Shown here: positions 43,143 through 52,142 of the stretch, one piece after another
Position numbering within the stretch: the first letter of the stretch is position 1
Layout: every line of letters begins with the position of its first letter
From: UBA6522 sp965237785
GTDB taxonomy: Bacteria; Pseudomonadota; Gammaproteobacteria; Steroidobacterales; Rariloculaceae
Assembly: GCA_965237785.1 (NCBI GenBank)
Contig: OZ250159.1
Coordinates: 3,348,001-3,412,000 of the forward strand
Reading direction: 5' to 3'
Length of the DNA stretch: 64,000 bases
Notes under the pieces: generated by a model
Told to the model about the DNA's origin: nothing
The model's input: only the letters and a program-made list of their open reading frames with translations
Database searches by the model: none
Translations under genes and position numbers: made by a program

Positions 43143-44297
43143 CTAGCTGTGTTGCATATCGTGGTGGTAGAGACGCAGATGCGCCTCCGGCGTGCCACCG
43201 ACGATGGTGTTGTATTCGGCGGTCGCCACGCGGAATCTCGGCAGATCCAGATTATCCTCCAGCGTCCCGTCGAACTCATCGTAGAACCGGAAGAGGTTCA
43301 GGATGATCCGTTCGGCCCCCATCCAGTTGTCGAACCTGCCCATCCGGATCTCGGCGGCGGCTTGTCCCGGGCTCATCCCGGCATCGAACCGTATTCTGGC
43401 TTCGTCCCGCAACAACGTCATGTAGTCGAGCATCTCCTGCACCTCGGCCTTCCCGGCGACCGGCCCGTGCCCGGGAACAATGGTGTCGAGGTCCATGTCA
43501 AGGATGGACTCCAAAAGCATCATCCACCCGGTCGGGTAGCCATTGTGAAGAAAAGGCGCCATGTGGAAGAAACCGTTATCCCCCATCCAAAGCGTCTTGT
43601 GCTCCGGCAAGTGAACCAATATGTCTCCCCAGGTATGCGACGGGTCAATCGGCAGGAGCTCGACCGCGGTACCGCCGTAGTGGTAGGTCGCCTTGCCTGA
43701 GATGACCGTCGTCGCGGGAACCAGCCTTCGCGGCTCGCCGTCGTTGAACGTCGGGCTGATGTTTCCGTAGGCCGGATCGGCCGGCCCGCCGGCGACGCTG
43801 GCCGCCATCTGCATGTTCCGGTGGCGACAGTACTCCGTCGAGACCACCTCCACCCCCGGCCCCATGAAAGCCTGGGCGCCATTGGTATGGTCACCGTGAT
43901 GGTGCGTGTAGGCGATCCGTTCGAACGGTTTGTCCGAGACCTCTCTGATCCCCTCGATAAAGGGCCGGGCCGCAGCCGGCCCGTTCAGCGTATCGAACAC
44001 AAAAATGCCATCGTCACCGACAACGAAACCGGCATTGCTGAGGCCGCCGCCGTTGTGCGGCGGCCCGTTACCCTGCTGGTACGTATAGCAGTTCGGACCG
44101 ATCTCCTTCAGTTCCGTCGGCCAACTCGGGGAATCTCCGAAATCCGGGTCCCTGGGGGGTGGAAACGCCGGGGGCCGCTGCGCCCGCGCCAGAGAGCCTC
44201 CGAGCATCGAAGCGACCCCGATTCCGGCGCCCGCCACTCCCAGCGCGAGCGCTTCTCGGCGGCCGATGTGGCCGTCCCCGTTCTCAGGCTTTGCCAT
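43143..44297 (-). CDS. Tat-exported metallo-beta-lactamase-fold hydrolase
   Basis: A 384-residue protein. A twin-arginine signal (IGRREALALGVAGAG, with cleavage likely near LARAQ) implies folded export with metal. The MBL motif is THHHGDHTNG. Further ligands appear in DPSHTWGD and VPGHGPVAG. It resembles the large, substrate-diverse MBL hydrolases (quinoprotein relay/SoxH-like). Downstream of the TonB receptor remnant on the same strand. Full length. Confidence 0.85.
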   Translation of the reverse strand: MAKPENGDGHIGRREALALGVAGAGIGVASMLGGSLARAQRPPAFPPPRDPDFGDSPSWPTELKEIGPNCYTYQQGNGPPHNGGGLSNAGFVVGDDGIFVFDTLNGPAAARPFIEGIREVSDKPFERIAYTHHHGDHTNGAQAFMGPGVEVVSTEYCRHRNMQMAASVAGGPADPAYGNISPTFNDGEPRRLVPATTVISGKATYHYGGTAVELLPIDPSHTWGDILVHLPEHKTLWMGDNGFFHMAPFLHNGYPTGWMMLLESILDMDLDTIVPGHGPVAGKAEVQEMLDYMTLLRDEARIRFDAGMSPGQAAAEIRMGRFDNWMGAERIILNLFRFYDEFDGTLEDNLDLPRFRVATAEYNTIVGGTPEAHLRLYHHDMQHS

Positions 44298-44371
44298 GAA
44301 TATTCCCTAAATCTGTCTCCAACGGTTCTTGTATACAATAACCGCTGACGCGTCCCCAGTTTTGACGGCTC

Positions 44372-46015
44372 TCAGAAACGGTAAGTGAGTCGAGCGCCGA
44401 CCTCCCGGGGTGTCCGCGGCAGGATGACGAAATTCCGGGGTCGCCTGCTGCCCTGGTTGGCGTCGCGCCCAAAGCCGATGGACCGCGGCGAGTCCACGTT
44501 ACTCAGATTGTTGCCAAACAAGACAATGTCCCAGTTCTCGTTCCTGAGGTTGATCGAACCCTGATAGGTCGTGGCGGCGGGATACCACAGAAGATTCAAT
44601 ACGTCCCGGGCCTGCCGGCTGGCGTAACGAACACCGCCGCGGGCGATCCACTCCCAGCTGCCGCCACCCAACGGCGCGCGGTAGGTCAGATTCAGCAGAG
44701 CGGTCTCGTCGGATTCCTGCGGGATCCGATTGCCGCTGACATCGACGCAATCGTATAGCGCTCCGGTCGCGATCGTCGCCGTGGGTGTGTACCTGAAGGT
44801 AGTAACCGGCGACGCAGCACAGTAGCCGTCGTACTCGATGTTGTTCAGGGCAATGAAGCCCCTGAGGCTCCAATTGGCGTTCATGAAATAGGATCCCTCC
44901 AGCTCGACGCCCCAGAGATTCGCGTTTTCTGACGGAATCACGATACCGCCGCTCGTGGTCTCCGCGTCCAGATACACAGTATCGGACCCATCGGGATTGT
45001 GGGTACCGTCGTTCCAGCATTCCGGATCGGCGCCGCAGAGCCCGGTCACAGGATCGGGATCGCTGCCGGTCCAGGTCAGATTGGCTCGCTGCAGCCGGTC
45101 CTCCCACTTCATGACATACACGGCCGCGGTGAGTTGCAGGCGGTTGTCCAGCGCTCGGCCCTTCAGCCCCACCTCAAAGTTGGTGAGTTTTTCCTCGTCG
45201 AAAGCCCGAAACGTCGAGTCGTCATAGGTGATGTAGCCGGCCGCGTTGGCGGCGGCGATGGAGCGGGCGACATTCGGAGAGGCGAACACAGTATTCACGC
45301 CGGCCGGATTCGTGCCGCTTGAGAACTGACTATAGAGCGTCCAGCTCTCGGTGAGCGCTTGGGTCAACGCGAGACGAGGCTGGAACGACTCGGTAACATT
45401 CTCGAACGATAGACCCGAGAGAAAGTCTCTGTTGGTGATCGAATCCTGCTGGAACCTCCCTTCGAAGGACAGCGTCGTGCGTTCCGAGACATCCCATTGC
45501 AAACCGCCGTAGAGACCGATAGCGGTGGATGACTGGTCATTCTGAGTGCCGGGCAGGAAGGGTCGCCCGGCGTTGCCCTCGTCTTCGAGCCCCAGGAGTA
45601 CGCCGGCATATTGACTGTGCACCTGGAGTTCGTATCGATAGTCGAATAAGGAGGCGCCGATGTTCCAGCGCACCGCTCCCTCGGGGGATGAATCCCAGCG
45701 AAGGTCGAGGTATTGCTCCGGCCCTCCCTTGGGGTTAGCTCTCGAACTGACACCGCGAACCCTGGGTATACCCGCTGCGTTGAACGACACCGAGGCCCTG
45801 GCATCGCTCCGATCTCGCTCGTCCCAGCGCCGCAGGAATTCGTCGTTGTAGGACGTCAGAAGCTGTATGAGGCTGCCGTTTTCCAGGTTGAAGTTGAACT
45901 CCGCCGTGATTCGATCCCGCTCGGTGAAGACACGTGGATCAAGGACGCTATAAGTCTGTACCGCGAAGAACTCGGGCGTGCCCGGGGTGAACTCCAGTTC
46001 CGGCTGACGATTTCG
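44372..46015 (-). pseudogene. TonB-dependent receptor, N-terminally truncated
   Basis: The C-terminal barrel is intact: GASLFDYRYELQVHSQYAG, TNFEVGLKGRALDNRLQLTA, NWDIVLFGNNLSN, terminal PREVGARLTYRF. A continuous frame upstream (PELEFTPGTPEFFAVQTY, FNLENGSLIQLLTSYNDEFL) has no ATG, GTG or TTG and breaks near 46015. The signal, TonB box and plug domain are missing. The first usable start (GTG 45790) would give a barrel without plug, so it is probably non-functional. It would originally have imported a large substrate, perhaps the target of the nearby sulfatases. Confidence 0.8.
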
Positions 46016-46286
46016 CGGCCGCCAAACCCAACGTGATCGTCAGGCGATTCCAATTCAAGCTAATCCGTTTATTGCTCGATGACATTGTTCTCCCCTCTTT
46101 TCCCCTTAGGGTTCAGACTTCGCAACGGCCTGCCCAACTCCAGCCTAATGCACGCGCGTTGCCTGGACAAACTTTCACTCGAATTGGGAGACAAACGGCG
46201 ATCGGAAAACCGCTATTCGCAGGAAACAACGGCGTCGCGTGCCCACTGTGGCGTAACGTCGGTGAGATACCCAAGCCTCGTTTCTG
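46016..46286. other. Intergenic stretch upstream of cytochrome/propeller copy A
   Basis: Little coding signal. The last 60 bp (from TTGACA at 46287) are conserved with the region upstream of copy B, so control elements probably begin there. Confidence 0.4.
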
Positions 46287-46347
46287 TTGACAAAAGCCTG
46301 CTCGGAGAGAGACTGTGGGGCTGATCGAACCCGTGGGGAGCGAGGCG
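46287..46347 (+). promoter_or_regulatory. Conserved promoter/leader of the cytochrome-propeller paralogs
   Basis: GTTGACAAA-GCCTGCTC...GAGACTGT...CCCGTGGGGAGC is shared with 52080-52142 in front of copy B. TTGACA at 46287-46292 is a perfect -35 hexamer. The -10 is not obvious; GAGACTGT is about 17 bp downstream. GGGGAG is the ribosome site. Confidence 0.45.
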
Positions 46348-47707
46348 ATGCGACCGAACAGATGGATGAGGCGGGCGTTTTTGGCCGCGACATGCATCGT
46401 GCCGGTCACGTTGACGGGTACCTCCAGTGCCCAGGCCCAGGACGAGATCGCCGCATACGCTGCCAAAGGGAAGGAGCTTTTCTTCGAGCGGGTGTCGTGC
46501 TGGATTTGTCACGGCGAGAACGCCGATGGTCTGATCGGCCCTTCGCTGCGGCATGGTCCCACCCCCATGGACATACAGGTCCAACTGGATTCCAACCCGC
46601 AGATGGCCGTCATCGTAGCGGAACTGAACCCCGACGCTGAAGACCTGGTCGCAATTGCCAGTTACATTCGCGACATGACCGAAAACCCGGTCAGTGCTGC
46701 CGAAATGGCGGACTGGCGAACCAGTTTGGCGGAGATGGCGGCGGCCAGGGCGCCGGAAACCGAGTTCCCGGTCACGGAACGCGACAGGCTGGTGATGCAG
46801 ATTCAGTCCTTCGACACCGTGCTTGCCGAGTGGCCGCGGCGCGCCAAGATGGGCAGCCTGAAACGCGGCTACGACGTTCAGTTACTGGAAACTTTCGAGG
46901 CCGGAGAACAGGTTTTTCATCCCGAGCCAGACAAGCTGTACTTTTACCAGAACACGGCGACGACCGTGCGCATGATCGACCATGGCGAGACGCCCACGAA
47001 TACGTCCCAGGTCGTCGTCGGAGATGCCTCGAAAAAGGAAGTCATCGCCTACGGTCAGATGCCTGACCGGGTTCGCGGCGGGGAATGTCACGGTACTCAG
47101 GCCGTACTGGGTGGCGAAGGTCGATCCGGAGAACTGGGAAGTCGTGGCGGAATACCCCTACACCGGCTACCGCGGCGACTGGGTCATTATCGATTCGAAG
47201 AGCGAGTACATGTACGTCCCGGCGGCGGTCTCCAACAATGTCACCAAGGTCAATCTCGGCACCGGTGCAATCGAGTGGGCGACGCCGACGGGGATCGGCC
47301 CCTACGGCGGCACGTTGAACGCCGATGAGACGCAGGTCTGGATCTCCAACAAGGGCGAGACCAGCGGGCAGTTCGGACGCACTATCACGGTCGTCGAGAC
47401 CTCCAGCGGGCGCATCCTGGACACGGTCTTTTCCGGCTACAAGGCGGACCATGTGCTGTTGTCGCCGGACGGCAAGGAGATGTGGGCGACCAGCAACGGC
47501 GAGGGCAGCATCTACGTCTTCGATGCGGAAACCCGGGAGCAGTTGAAGGTCATTCACATGCCCCATCGCGGCGAACCCCACGGCCTGGTGTGGGTGACGT
47601 ACGACGAGGACGGGACCGGCCGGGTCGTCAGGGATCAGGGTGGGTTCCACCACGGCGTGCATCCGGCCCGGGGGAACCCACTGGTTCCAGCCAACAGAAC
47701 CAACTGA
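46348..47707 (+). pseudogene. Cytochrome c/beta-propeller protein, copy A (431-bp deletion, frameshifted)
   Basis: Start ATG 46348 with an export signal. The cytochrome motif CWICHG and the first part follow copy B closely until MPDRVRGG. At 47070/47071 the sequence jumps from the equivalent of 52865 to 53297 in copy B, losing 431 bp and changing frame. The remaining propeller (RPYWVAKVDPENWEVVAEY to GGFHHGVHPARGNP) continues in another frame to 47707. No full-length product is possible without frameshifting. Confidence 0.92.
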
Positions 47708-47786
47708 CTCGGTGTTTCGTCGGCCAGCGGGGCTGCTGGTTAATAGTCGGCCGTTGGCGAGCTGGACGCGCGGAAAGGAGGGGGCT

Positions 47787-47876
47787 GTGAACAAACTGCC
47801 GGTGGCTATTTTCGGGACTTTTCTCGGAGCGGTTGGGCCCGCTCAGGCCCATCACGGGCCCCACGCCGAGCCGTGA
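47787..47876 (+). pseudogene. DUF6152 signal-peptide remnant (A)
   Basis: GTG start with GGAGG upstream. It encodes MNKLPVAIFGTFLGAVGPAQ, then AHHGPHAEP and a stop. The signal resembles that of the full gene at 54014, but everything after the HH motif is gone. It joins at the same point as remnant B (49807). Confidence 0.8.
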
Positions 47877-47909
47877 CAGGATTATCGTGATGCGTTGAGG
47901 AGGTCGGTC

Positions 47910-47990
47910 ACGCACCAAGTCATCGTCATGCCGCTAGCCGTCGCGGTACACACCGCACCGGCACAGGGCCAGGACGAGACGATTTTTTGA
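47910..47990 (+). pseudogene. Metallo-hydrolase signal-peptide remnant (A)
   Basis: It matches the start of the MBL gene at 49941, but the ATG has become ACG. It encodes VIVMPLAVAVHTAPAQGQDE and a stop at 47988-47990. Clearly a dead duplicate of the 5' end. Confidence 0.75.
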
Positions 47991-48130
47991 GCCAGATGGT
48001 GTTATGGCCCGCGGATGAGCGATTGCCGGCGGCGGTAATTGTCCCGCCACCGGCTCCCGTTGACGCGATGCGGGCGAGTCGATACCGTGATTCAAATCGA
48101 GTCACATATCGACTCGTCGGAGGATCGAAA

Positions 48131-48391
48131 ATGAAACAGCTTACAGTACGGGGCTTTGACAGCGAATTGGCGGACCGGGTCCGGCAGTTCGCCAGTCGAG
48201 AGGGCATCTCGCTGAATCGAGCGGTGTTGAAGCTTTTGCGCCGGGGCGCCGGATTGGGACAGCGCAACGACAGCGCTTCCGTCGGGAGTTCATTAGACCA
48301 TCTGATTGGCACTTGGACGGCTGAGGAAACGGCCGAGATGGACCGTGCCCTGAAAGATATTTCCCCCATTGATAAAGCGATGTGGAAATGA
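48131..48391 (+). CDS. VapB-like ribbon-helix-helix antitoxin
   Basis: An 86-residue protein from ATG 48131 with GGAGG upstream. The N-terminus MKQLTVRGFDSELADRVRQF, REGISLNRAVLKLLRRGAG is an RHH/Arc-type DNA-binding fold; the C-terminus (WTAEETAEMDRALKDI) binds the toxin. It overlaps the PIN toxin start by 4 bp. Confidence 0.85.
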   Translation: MKQLTVRGFDSELADRVRQFASREGISLNRAVLKLLRRGAGLGQRNDSASVGSSLDHLIGTWTAEETAEMDRALKDISPIDKAMWK

Positions 48392-48684
48392 GGATTCTCT
48401 TGGATTCTAATGCATATTCGCACTTGAAGCGGGGAAATAGCCGGGTCGCCGAACTCGTACGAGAATCGGCTGAAATTCTTGTGCCTCACATCGTCATCGG
48501 CGAATTGCTGTACGGTTTCAGGAATGGTTCGCGAATGGACCGGAACGTCCGCGAGCTTCAGGCTTTCCTCGACAACCCCTATGTTGCGATTGCCGCAATG
48601 ACCCTCACAACGGCGGACCGCTATTCACGTATCGCGACGTCGCTACGTGAAAAGGGACGCCCCATCCCGGCGAATAGCGGTTGA
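48388..48684 (+). pseudogene. VapC-type PIN toxin, C-terminally truncated
   Basis: 98 residues: MRILLDSNAYSHLKRGN (first catalytic Asp), VPHIVIGELLYGFRNGS (catalytic Glu), TADRYSRIATSLREKGRPIP. The family then continues with N-D-x-W-I-A and a final acidic cluster (LLTRDxHF), but here the frame ends ANSG-stop right after RPIPAN. The last acidic residues of the PIN active site are missing, so RNase activity is unlikely. The antitoxin remains intact. Confidence 0.82.
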
Positions 48685-48731
48685 GCGCGGCCAACCCCGC
48701 AAATTCTCAAAATATAGACGAGACCGTGAGC

Positions 48732-48890
48732 TTAACGAGTTAGGGCGTCCAGTGCGGCGATGAGGTCGTCACGCGTCTCTCCCCAGAAGATATTTTTTAC
48801 GCTTCTAGGCACCTCCTCCAACATATACACATGGTTTCTGTCCAGCGTTTTGTTTACGCCGATCAGAAGAGATTTTTGTTGTCTCTCGCG
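48732..48890 (-). pseudogene. C-terminal fragment of an unidentified protein
   Basis: The minus frame ending at 48732 reads LLIGVNKTLDRNHVYMLEEV, PRSVKNIFWGETRDDLIAAL, DALTR. It looks like a genuine short C-terminus but has no start. Its 5' edge overlaps a 19-bp repeat (AGAGACAACAAAAATCTCT on the minus strand) that recurs in the neighbouring gene. Confidence 0.4.
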
Positions 48891-48910
48891 CGCACCGCGC
48901 CCAGCGTCGC

Positions 48911-49567
48911 CTAGGTTTCATCTGGACGTATGGCTCCTCCAAGGTCGTAAGATGTCTCCGAATGCACGAGACCAATCAGTCTAGTGCTGGTAGCTAAGCT
49001 GTCCCGCGTCAGTTGTTCTTGGAGCACAGAGATTTTTGTTGTCTCTTCCTCGTACTCTTGCAGGGCAATCTCCCCGGCTTCGAGAGATCGTTCCAGAGTT
49101 TCCAATTGCCGCCTGATAGCCTCTGCCTCCTTGATCTGACCCCAACGTACTTGCTGCCTCTTTGCATAACGCGACAGGTCTTCTCCTGGAAAGACCAGCA
49201 TGTCGCTGATCAGTTCGACTTGGATGGAGTCTGCCGACATTCCCTGATAACGCTTCAGAATGCGAAATTCGACGAGTACATCCCTTGGGTTGAGAAGGCT
49301 AAAGTCATCGGGAGAACCTTCTGGAAACGAATCGAACTCGCCAACAGCAACGAGTTCGTAATACTCCAGAAGATACATGGCTCTCTTCCGCGCGGAACGT
49401 ACCCAATGAGTTGCGGCGATCTTCTGATCGAATAGCTCCTGCAGATCCTCTTCACTGATTGCATCCGGATCTCTGTCCTGCGCGAAAGAAGCAGCGCTTA
49501 CTATCAGGCCGCACAAGACACATGGGATGACGGAATGGGTGGCCAACCGCCGCTTAATGTACTTCAT
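48911..49567 (-). CDS. Exported protein with C-terminal coiled coil (unknown)
   Basis: A 218-residue protein. Start ATG 49567 gives the signal VIPCVLCGLIVSAASFAQ. The body is a mixed fold (KIAATHWVRSARKRAMYLLE, NPRDVLVEFRILKRYQGM, VELISDMLVFPGEDLSRY) followed by a Gln/Glu-rich coiled coil (RRQLETLERSLEAGEIALQE). No family recognised. AT content is slightly raised relative to neighbours. Confidence 0.6.
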   Translation of the reverse strand: MKYIKRRLATHSVIPCVLCGLIVSAASFAQDRDPDAISEEDLQELFDQKIAATHWVRSARKRAMYLLEYYELVAVGEFDSFPEGSPDDFSLLNPRDVLVEFRILKRYQGMSADSIQVELISDMLVFPGEDLSRYAKRQQVRWGQIKEAEAIRRQLETLERSLEAGEIALQEYEEETTKISVLQEQLTRDSLATSTRLIGLVHSETSYDLGGAIRPDET

Positions 49568-49806
49568 TATTTCCATACTCTCATGGACCAGGGAAAAAAT
49601 ATCCATACTACGTGCACTGCCATCCCCCTGAGCCACACTCAACTTCTGTCGTTGACCCGATCCCGGGCGCAGGACACACCCGTGCATGTCGTCTCTCTCC
49701 AGCATGATCGTTATTGGCCGCTTGGTTCAAGAGTTCACGGGCAAACGCGGCTTGCGGGCGTGGAGCTTCGACGCTACGAATGCGCCGTGTGGCAAGGGAG
49801 CGAGTA

Positions 49807-49929
49807 ATGAGTCACCGAAACCCGGTTCTTCGAGTCGCGATCATCGGTATAGTGCTGGGCTACACAGCCCCGGGGACGGCTCATCACGGGTCCCACGCCG
49901 AGTCGGGCAGAATGTTCGCGATGCGATGA
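49807..49929 (+). pseudogene. DUF6152 signal-peptide remnant (B)
   Basis: Encodes MSHRNPVLRVAIIGIVLGYT, TAHHGSHAESGRMFAMR and a stop. Only the signal and the HH motif survive. The 3' portion and the following 80 bp match remnant A (47844-47970) closely, so both share one ancestral truncation. Confidence 0.75.
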
Positions 49930-49940
49930 GGAGACCGGTC

Positions 49941-50733
49941 ATGCGCCAAATCATCGTCATGCTGCTGGCCGTCGCGGTACACGCCGCACCGGCACAGGGT
50001 CAGGAAGGACAGGATCTGGAAATTTACGTGGTCGACGTCGAAGGGGGCGGCGCCGCCTTGTTCGTCGCGCCCTCGGGTGTATCGTTGCTCATCGACACCG
50101 GCAACGGCGGCGACGCGGCTCCGCGGGACGTGGGCCGGATCATGGAGGCGATCGACGACGCCGGCCTCGATCGTCTCGACAACCTGATCATCACGCACTA
50201 CCACGGCGATCACATCGGTGGGTTGGCCGAGCTGGCGGAACGCATCCCGATCGCACACTTCATCGATCATGGGCCCGAACAATAAGTTCGGCACCGCGGA
50301 CCTGTTCATCGCTTCTCACCACGCACAGCAACGCCCGGCCTCCATGTCGAATTCGCAACCGCTGGTATATGGGTTGCGCCCCCGGGTGGCCATCTCCAGC
50401 AACGGCATTCGTAAGGGCGCCCAGGTAGCCGCGATGAGAATTCTCTTTACATCCCCGGGTCTCGAAGATCTGTGGCAGTTGCACTTCTCCCAGTTCAGCC
50501 GCCAGGAATACACGGTGCCGGGAATCTTCATTGCCAATCGATTCGACGGTGAAACCAGCATCCCGATTGCACCAACGGTCGCGCAGTCGCCGACCCCTTC
50601 GGACCCGCCGATCCCGCTACACAACGGGCCGGCGTTCTACTTCAAGGTCACAGCGCAACCCGATGGCACGTTCACCGTCAGCAATACGCGAAACGGGTTC
50701 TCCAAGACGTATCAGGCGACCGTCGCGAATTGA
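49941..50733 (+). pseudogene. ComEC/Rec2-like metallo-beta-lactamase protein broken by an internal deletion
   Basis: From ATG 49941: signal peptide (IIVMLLAVAVHAAPAQGQ), YVVDVEGGGAALFVAPSG, DTGNGGDAAPRD and the metal site THYHGDHIGG. The first frame stops at 50285 (FIDHGPEQ). The homologous continuation is in another frame from about 50275 (FGTADLFIASHHAQQ, RPRVAISSNGIRKGAQ, SPGLEDLWQLH) to 50733. In the family about 100 residues lie between these blocks. Deletion plus frameshift makes it a pseudogene. Confidence 0.8.
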
Positions 50734-50735
50734 GA

Positions 50736-51131
50736 CTACGGGAGGGTTGTCCCGTCGAGCTGTTCTCTCATCTGGAGCGCGTGGCCGTCCGCCATCACGA
50801 TCCGCATGATGTGCATTGCATGGGCGCCGTTTCGGCCCGGTCGCCCGGTGATTTCTACCTCGTCTCCCGGCTTGAGCGTTGACTTGGTCCAGCCGGCCCT
50901 GGCCAGCTTGTTCGGTGCCGTTACGGCGCCGGTCCAGTGCTGCACATCGCCGGATTCGGTGGTCACGTCGAAAGCCACCTGGGCGTGGGGATTGACCAGC
51001 GCCAGGCGGACGACTTCGCCTTGCAGCGTCTCGGTCTTGCTGAAGTCATAGGCCACCCGATAGGCGTGATGAGCCCGCGCGGCGAACGGCGCGAAACTAG
51101 CGAGAACGACGGCGACGACGGCAGCTTTCAT
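50736..51131 (-). CDS. DUF6152-family exported protein
   Basis: A 131-residue protein from ATG 51131 (MKAAVVAVVLASFAPFAARA HHA...). The family blocks are present: HHAYRVAYDFSKTETLQGEV, LALVNPHAQVAFDV, WTGAVTAPNKLARAGWT, LKPGDEVEITGRPGRNGAHA. Full length. It starts 23 bp after the stop of the next upstream gene (51154), so the two form a minus-strand operon. Confidence 0.78.
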   Translation of the reverse strand: MKAAVVAVVLASFAPFAARAHHAYRVAYDFSKTETLQGEVVRLALVNPHAQVAFDVTTESGDVQHWTGAVTAPNKLARAGWTKSTLKPGDEVEITGRPGRNGAHAMHIMRIVMADGHALQMREQLDGTTLP

Positions 51132-51153
51132 GATCGCGATTTCCTGCCAAGCG

Positions 51154-51927
51154 CTACTCCGGTATGACGCACGCATCGTACGCATAGATCTCTTCGGTCG
51201 GCGCCCACGCCCAGGCGCGGGCCATTACCAGTGGTTTGCTCAGGGTCGGCGGGTCCTGAAACGTGACTTCGACCTCCAGCCGGTTGCCGTCTTCGGATCT
51301 CGTGTAGCGTTCGGTCGCGGTGAGCCGATCACTGTGTGCGAAGCCGGCGTTGGAGTGGTTGGCGGTGACGCCTGTCGTTTCCACGACCAGGGTATCGCCT
51401 TCGTAATGCCCGATCGAGTATCCCAACAGCCTCCGAGCAGGATCCTCCGGGAGCGCCCGCCCGTCCACGTAAACAGTCCGCAGCGCCGTCCATTCCGAAT
51501 AGTACAGGGTGACGCGGTCCTCGAACTGTTTGAACTCCATGGCGTGGGGGGACAGGATTTGGCGAGTAAAACCCCAGGGCTCGCATTGGGTCAACGATGG
51601 GTCGGCGCCGCGGTCGAAGGGATAGTTGTCAAGCGCCTCGGGTGTCAGGTGACCGGGTATGAACTCGCTGGAATTGAAGCGCTGGGCCTCCCGGCGGAGC
51701 TCCACATAGGAGCGGTCCAGGTTGGCCGGATCGTCCAGCAGTTGGGTGAGGTAGTCGCGCGCCACGACCGTACAGCCCACATGGCAGAAGGCATCCTCAG
51801 CCCGGGCGGGCGGGTCGCTCCACATGCCGCTGAAGTCGGGGACTCCGACGGGCACCTGTGCAGGCAGCGCCTGGGCGAGAAGCAACAGGGCCGCGAGTCC
51901 GGTGGATCCTTCGATGATCTTCTTCAT
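51154..51927 (-). CDS. Exported protein with GYSIGHYEGDTLVVETT domain
   Basis: A 257-residue protein. Start at 51927 (MKKIIEGSTGLAALLLLAQA) gives a signal peptide. DFSGMWSDPPARAEDAF, then LTQCEPWGFTRQILSPHAME, YSEWTALRTVYVDGRALPED and GYSIGHYEGDTLVVETTGV define the domain shared with 18783, 20048 and 54014. The function of the family is unknown. Complete, unlike two of its paralogs. Confidence 0.7.
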   Translation of the reverse strand: MKKIIEGSTGLAALLLLAQALPAQVPVGVPDFSGMWSDPPARAEDAFCHVGCTVVARDYLTQLLDDPANLDRSYVELRREAQRFNSSEFIPGHLTPEALDNYPFDRGADPSLTQCEPWGFTRQILSPHAMEFKQFEDRVTLYYSEWTALRTVYVDGRALPEDPARRLLGYSIGHYEGDTLVVETTGVTANHSNAGFAHSDRLTATERYTRSEDGNRLEVEVTFQDPPTLSKPLVMARAWAWAPTEEIYAYDACVIPE

Positions 51928-52142
51928 TCGCAACGCTCTCCCAACTACCACCAGGCATTCTCGCATGCTGTCCGGTGAGACTTCCATGCAAAATGGGTAT
52001 CGATCACCAGAAGCCTGCGGGTTATGCGTATAAAGCATGACGATTTCCCGAAAATGATGGGGCGTCAGGCCCGTGCCCAGTTGACAAAGGCCTGCTCAAA
52101 GGGAGACTGTTTAATCTATCAAGCCCCGTGGGGAGCATAGCG

